The translations under genes were made by a program, and so were the position numbers. This document shows positions 59,500 to 64,000 of a stretch of DNA of 64,000 bases, piece by piece. Position 1 is the first letter of the stretch, and each line of letters opens with the position of its first letter. Source of the DNA: Polydactylus sextarius (taxonomy: Eukaryota; Chordata; Actinopteri; Polynemidae); NCBI GenBank assembly GCA_016801845.1, contig CM028931.1, positions 10,786,087-10,850,086 on the forward strand, given 5' to 3'. The notes beneath the pieces were generated by a model, which had not been told where the DNA came from, did not search any database, and saw only the letters and a list, made by a program, of their open reading frames with translations.

Positions 59500-59870
59500 T
59501 CTCGTTAATCTATTAATTGCAGGCCGCAGCTTTCTCTCTCTTCTCTTTTATTTTTTTTTTTTTCCCTCTCGATGTCTCCTGCCTAATTAGCGTCCGGCAG
59601 CTGTCTGGCTCTCGCGCGCCACTTCATTATCCCGAATCGTTGCGACTGACAGGCTGGCATCCACGGGCCGCCGCGCCTGCAGCCCGGACCGCTCGACCAC
59701 CTGCAGACCTGGCAGCGTAGCGCCTGCCTGGATGTTTTATAAATCCTCCTGGGTGAGGAAGGGGAAGGTGGGAGGGGGGCTGGCAGAAGGTGTCGCCGCC
59801 TCCACCACCACGTCCCGTCTTGCAGACTTGGACCGAGCGCGATCACGAGCTGGATCCCTGAATCTGTCAG
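59500..59870. promoter_or_regulatory. candidate conserved non-coding element in jag2 intron 3
   Basis: Unique block with TCTATTAATTGCAGG, TAATTA at 59584-59589, TTCATTATCCCGAATCG and a GC-rich second half. Open counter-frames without domain. Texture-based call. Confidence 0.35.
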
Positions 59871-60079
59871 TGAGAGTGTGAGCAGCCAAACGTCCTGTCA
59901 GAGTGAAACCTCACCTGCTTACTTCATTAAACGTCCCGACGGACCAGCTAAAAATATGATACAAGAAGTGGAGCTGTCCCAACCGATTATTCCCAAATGA
60001 TTTATTCGATTATCGATTAAAAAATAATAATAAAAACACATTTTTCAGCATTGCAAACTTCTAGTGATTTTCTTCACTG

Positions 60080-60432
60080 CTACATTAGCTAATTTAGCCA
60101 CGACAGCGAACTTGGTTATGCTAGAAGACTTTAATACGTTAGCTTATTTGAAACAGAAACTAACTAACTCTTTACATTTGCTATTAACTTAGCTACATTA
60201 GCTTATTCTGCCACTGTAACTAACTATGTTAGCTAATTCGCTGACAACAACTTGGCTGTCAACAAACTTCTTTACATTAGCTAATTTAGCCACAACCGCT
60301 AAACTTGACTATGCTGGAAAACTTTCCTACATTAGCTAATTTGGCTGTTAACAAACGTTTTTATGTTTGCTAACTTAGCTACGTTAGCTAATTCAGCCAC
60401 AATAGCTAACTTGTGTGTTAGCTTGATGCTAA
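60080..60432. repeat. GCTAACTTGGCTATGTTA minisatellite, array 3
   Basis: About 17 decayed units; same family as 57.05 and 58.66 kb. Confidence 0.85.
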
Positions 60433-60529
60433 CACACAATGGAAAACACCATAGACGAGCTAACAAAATTAGTAATTGCAGTAATTTTAACACTGCATAT
60501 GATCTTTTACCTTAAGTCGCTAAACATAA

Positions 60530-60900
60530 AACAACATGTGTGCTTGTACTTACAGGAAAGCTCGTCTTTAGAGACGATCCGTGTTTTGATTTCAACTGTT
60601 TCTGGGATTTCCTGCATTTTTCAGGAATTACTTTCAATGTGTGAGAGAACATGCAGGAACCTGTCGTATCCGACGGAGGGTGCAAGAGAGAAATTAGAAA
60701 AAAGATGTTTCTCCCAATCCAGTTTTGTTTTGCCCGAGAGCCTGATCGAATCCTTTCATTTTCTGCCAACAAGAGTCCTGATTACACTCTACTGTATTTT
60801 CCCACATGATGCAGATGTGCACTGCACAATTAATCTAAAGGCCTGCAGTAAATTAAAGGCAGCGGCGTCTGAAACTCGCAATTATGTCAACTGATGCGAA
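60530..60900. promoter_or_regulatory. candidate conserved non-coding element in jag2 intron 3
   Basis: Unique 370 bp with balanced composition, e.g. GAGACGATCCGTGTTTTGAT, GGGATTTCCTGCATTTTTCA, GCACAATTAATCTAAAGGCC. A 151-codon frame (60439-60894) runs through it, but the first third lies in array 3 flank, no domain is seen, and splice context is absent. An unknown exon cannot be fully excluded. Confidence 0.38.
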
Positions 60901-62329
60901 ATTATTAAACAACAAGTCGTTGTTAGAGGAGTCTGCAGACGAGCGGTGACGTCACTGATCGATTGATCTGCTGGTGAATGAATTCCCCTCTGATAAGGTG
61001 ATAATTATCAGCAACAGATTGAGATCTGATTTGTTCATAAGTTTAGAAATGGATCAGTTGTTTCTCCCAGGAAATATCCTTATTAACGCTGTTGCCAAGT
61101 CTTATTTTCTTCATCTTGGTATTTTTCCCTGAAGGAAAAAAGGCATAAACATATTTCCCAAACTATGCAATGACTTACACACGCACCGGTTTGTCTCTTT
61201 CTTAATGAGGACGTAAAGTTTCCCACCAAGCGCCACCAGTATGAGTCTTCTTGTGTGAACAGGTCTGAGCAGCAGGTTGAAGAGGCCTCGGGAAAAAATG
61301 AAGGAAGTGTTAAGACACGAACATCAGCTGATCTGTCAATATAAAGGTCATTATGGTCAACGAAAACTGTGTTTGTATTAAATATGTGACAGTCACACTA
61401 GTTAGAAATACAGATACTAGAGTAGAATAAAATAACTTTGGTAGAAGTTCAAGTCGTCACTAGAATGATTCTCCAGTAAAAGTCTTAAAGTATCTAGTAT
61501 TTACTGTACTTCAGTATGACAGTAATCTATAAGTTAATGTAGTAAAAGTACAAAACAGAAGAATATGATGAAGTTTATCCAGCACTTTAAAACATGGAGC
61601 TACAACAATCTTCATAGACGATGTCTTGAGTCTTTGTGAAGTTTCTCCATCATCCACCTTTAAGATGGAGCCTCCATCAACCCTCAGACATGGAGCTGAT
61701 GGTCTGAACAGTTAAACTCCCAAAACGTACTGAAGCACAGTAGTGAAGTATTAGTACTTAGTTACTTCACGATACTGAACAAAAAACATAAATCGTACGT
61801 ACATAAACGAGGAAATGTGGATGAATCCGCCGCTGAAAATAGTCCCTAATAAATTCACCGTTTCCTCCTGGGTTTGGTTGAGGGGTTTTTGGTGTTTGTG
61901 TGGGATTTATGTAACAATAACGTAACCATATATTATCACCTTATACTTCCTCTTTATTTTTTTTTAGTGTTGAAACTGATTCATACCAGCGCCGCTGGTT
62001 ATAAGAGTTTGGCAAACGTGGGAGTTGATTTAGTGCTGATTCTTTCACCGTGTTGTGTGTGTGATTGAACACCTGGAGGAAGATGCATAAAAAAAATTAC
62101 CTCAACAATTATCACTGAATCATCGTTCTGGAGAAACTGATGCTGTTTTTTTTATTTTGTTTTGTTTTTTTATACCAGTTGTTTCCATCAAATCGAATCT
62201 GATCATGGAACAAATATGACATCGTTTAAAGAGTTTTATAAGTGAGCAGCTGTAAATAGGTCAGAGGTCAAGCGCTTCAGTTACAAGCCGATAAAGACGT
62301 TAAAACCGTTTTCTTCTTCTTTCTCGACT

Positions 62330-62560
62330 CGATCAGCTGCTGGGTCGTGTTTATTGAAGCCGGCTTTATATGTCCCTCTCCCTGCTGCTCTCCCTAGTAA
62401 CAACGGCCTCTCTTAGCGAGTCTCCTCCAGCACGCAGAGAGAGCTCATGATTGGTCTATATTTTTATATCTAATTGCTGGAGATGAACAGCAGTGAGTGC
62501 CTGGGTGTTTCAGGTGGTGGGTGTGGGACTGAAATCTGTGGCAGTGTGTTAACTCGCACT
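62330..62560. promoter_or_regulatory. candidate conserved non-coding element in jag2 intron 3
   Basis: Unique block: GAAGCCGGCTTTATATGTCC, CCCTAGTAACAACGGCC, CATGATTGGTCTATATTTTT, ATCTAATTGCTGG. No coding frame. Confidence 0.33.
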
Positions 62561-63859
62561 GAGACTCTGAGTAAATCAGGACATGAAGGCATGAAAGTGG
62601 GTTTTCATTCTTCCACTAGTTCGCTTCAGCAGTTATGACACTGCTTTTACACTCGATGCACTTCAGATATCTTTAATTTGCTCTGAAATTCACCATTTTG
62701 GTTCATTTTTAAACAGTTTGTTTGAATCTTTAAAGGAGGAGATAGAATATAAAACCATATTTTCTTGGGTTTTTTGTTGAATAAAGACTGAAATCTGTCG
62801 TGTCGCGGTTTGTTTATGTCATAGTTGGGATAGCCCCGCCCACTTTTACTAGAGGATAACAAACTCTAATCAATCCCTTAAATTGACGAATAAAGTTTTA
62901 TTTCATCTGATCAAAGATGAGACAAAGTTGCGCCGGTGTCGTCGTGTCGTGTGTTTTCCGACGGCTCCTGAACGCACCTCGGTAGCGTGACGCTGTTTTC
63001 TACTTTGAAGCTTTTATTTTGGCGTCGTCCGCCGGGGTCGACAGCGGTGACACAAATAAATAAAGTCCAGGAAGTTCAATAAAGATCATCAGTCACATTC
63101 AGTCAATATCTGACTCCTCTGACTCTGGATCGACCAACCAATCAGAGCGCAGCTCATTTAAATATTCATGATCTTGGTCGTTTCAGTCTAGAGGTTTTTC
63201 ATTTCATTCATTTGGAGACGTCAAATAATAGTTTATGATATTAAAAATATGCCTCCTATGTCACCTTTAAACTAAACAATAACCAAAACACTTCATGTTT
63301 GGTCCAGTTCGTCCTCAGCAGCAGCAGCAGCAGTGTTGGTGGTGAAGTCTGCCGGGTCACGGTGCTTCTATTCCTTGAGAACAAGCTAAAGGGCCTTTCC
63401 TATGTCGCCCTTCCTCGTCTGTTCCCCGTCTCTTATTATTTCCGGCCTGGCTCCGTTGAAGTCGGGGCTGGATATCCTGAGAGAGAGAGAGAGGGAGAGA
63501 GGGTGGAGGAGGAGGTGGGGGAGGTAGAAAAGCATTTCACCAAGCAGGAAAACTGAAAAAGCGTTGTGGTTATCAAGGCCGCGCAGACCTCGCTCCTTTA
63601 TCCTCCGTGTCCTCGTGTTGTTTCGTTTCGTTTTGTTTTTTTTGTTTTTTCTAACACATTCTTGGTGAAACAGAGGTTGCACCTTCTCTCTGATGTGTTT
63701 TGTTAACAATGATCTATTCTTCGAAAACCTCGTTGGGTCAAAATCCCAAAACCGGAATCATCCCTTCGTCATTTGACCCAAATTCTTGACCTGTTGAATG
63801 TTGTGTCTTTTTTTCTGTGACAGTCGTCAGCTCGTCGTTCGATTTGATTCGATGAGATA

Positions 63860-63867
63860 TTCCCACG
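63860..63867 (-). promoter_or_regulatory. RBPJ/CSL-type consensus word in jag2 intron 3
   Basis: TTCCCACG, the complement of CGTGGGAA. The same word also occurs at 47228-47235 in intron 2. The count is close to chance expectation. Confidence 0.2.
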
Positions 63868-64000
63868 TTTCTCTGGCTCCTTTTGTTCTCCAGATTTCTA
63901 TGAATCATAATGGGAACATGATAAATTTCCATCCTGCCTCGGGGACTTGTTTTCCACGAGCTCCTACGTTTTCCAGGCTCCTTTTGTTCCTCGGCTCTTT

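Larger units (their letters stand above)
58357..64000 (+). other. jag2: jag2 intron 3, 5' part
   Basis: Starts at a GTAAGA donor and continues past the window. No coding exon was recognised in it. Holds two minisatellites and three candidate regulatory blocks, listed separately. The text from 61100 to 62300 and from 62560 to 64000 is otherwise unremarkable, apart from GA-rich microsatellite sequence near 63480-63530. Confidence 0.8.

Noticed and set aside
58357..64000. Search for jag2 exon 4 (rest of C2-like domain and DSL start)
   Set aside because: No frame with the expected VSHAGMI or IRVxCD type text was found up to the window end, so it is probably further right.
1..64000. tRNA, rRNA or microRNA genes
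   Set aside because: No tRNA A/B-box pair, rRNA segment or recognised microRNA was noticed by eye. Structured RNAs cannot be excluded without a covariance search.

Overview
This window is vertebrate nuclear DNA, and the evidence points to a teleost fish, probably a percomorph. It has spliced genes with GT-AG introns, TRIM proteins of the fish B30.2 type, many CA/GT microsatellites, and the start of a Jagged gene. More than 95% is non-coding, and I could support only three protein-coding loci.

Layout. Positions 1-7,700 are gene-free and hold two copies of a fold-back repeat plus retroelement debris. Positions 7,720-12,445 carry a tandem pair of TRIM35-like genes. Each has a non-coding first exon, an intron of about 108 bp and one coding exon. 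The first (8053-9447) is a full RING/B-box/coiled-coil/PRY-SPRY protein. The second (11002-12168) has lost its RING by an in-frame 225-bp deletion between short direct repeats. Positions 12.4-41.1 kb form a long gene-poor stretch. It mixes minisatellites, non-autonomous DNA-transposon relics, three more fold-back copies, and several unique balanced-composition blocks that look like conserved regulatory elements. This last call is inference, since no alignment was possible.

From about 41.2 kb a GC-rich promoter leads into jag2, the gene for a Notch ligand. Exon 1 is 41655-41723 (signal peptide), exon 2 is 42313-42636 (MNNL domain) and exon 3 is 58299-58356 (start of the C2-like continuation). 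The DSL and EGF exons lie beyond the right edge. Intron 2 (15.7 kb) and the visible part of intron 3 are packed with arrays and further candidate enhancers.

The most unusual non-genic structure is a fold-back repeat, present in five copies. Its long inverted arms enclose exon-like cassettes with good splice acceptors and GTAAGT donors. The cassettes share a short acidic reading frame with the core ENDESADVE, as if a gene segment had been captured and spread. The TRIM pair belongs to a ubiquitin-ligase family often linked to innate immunity. The jag2 fragment belongs to cell-cell Notch signalling. Nothing in the window suggests the two loci work together.
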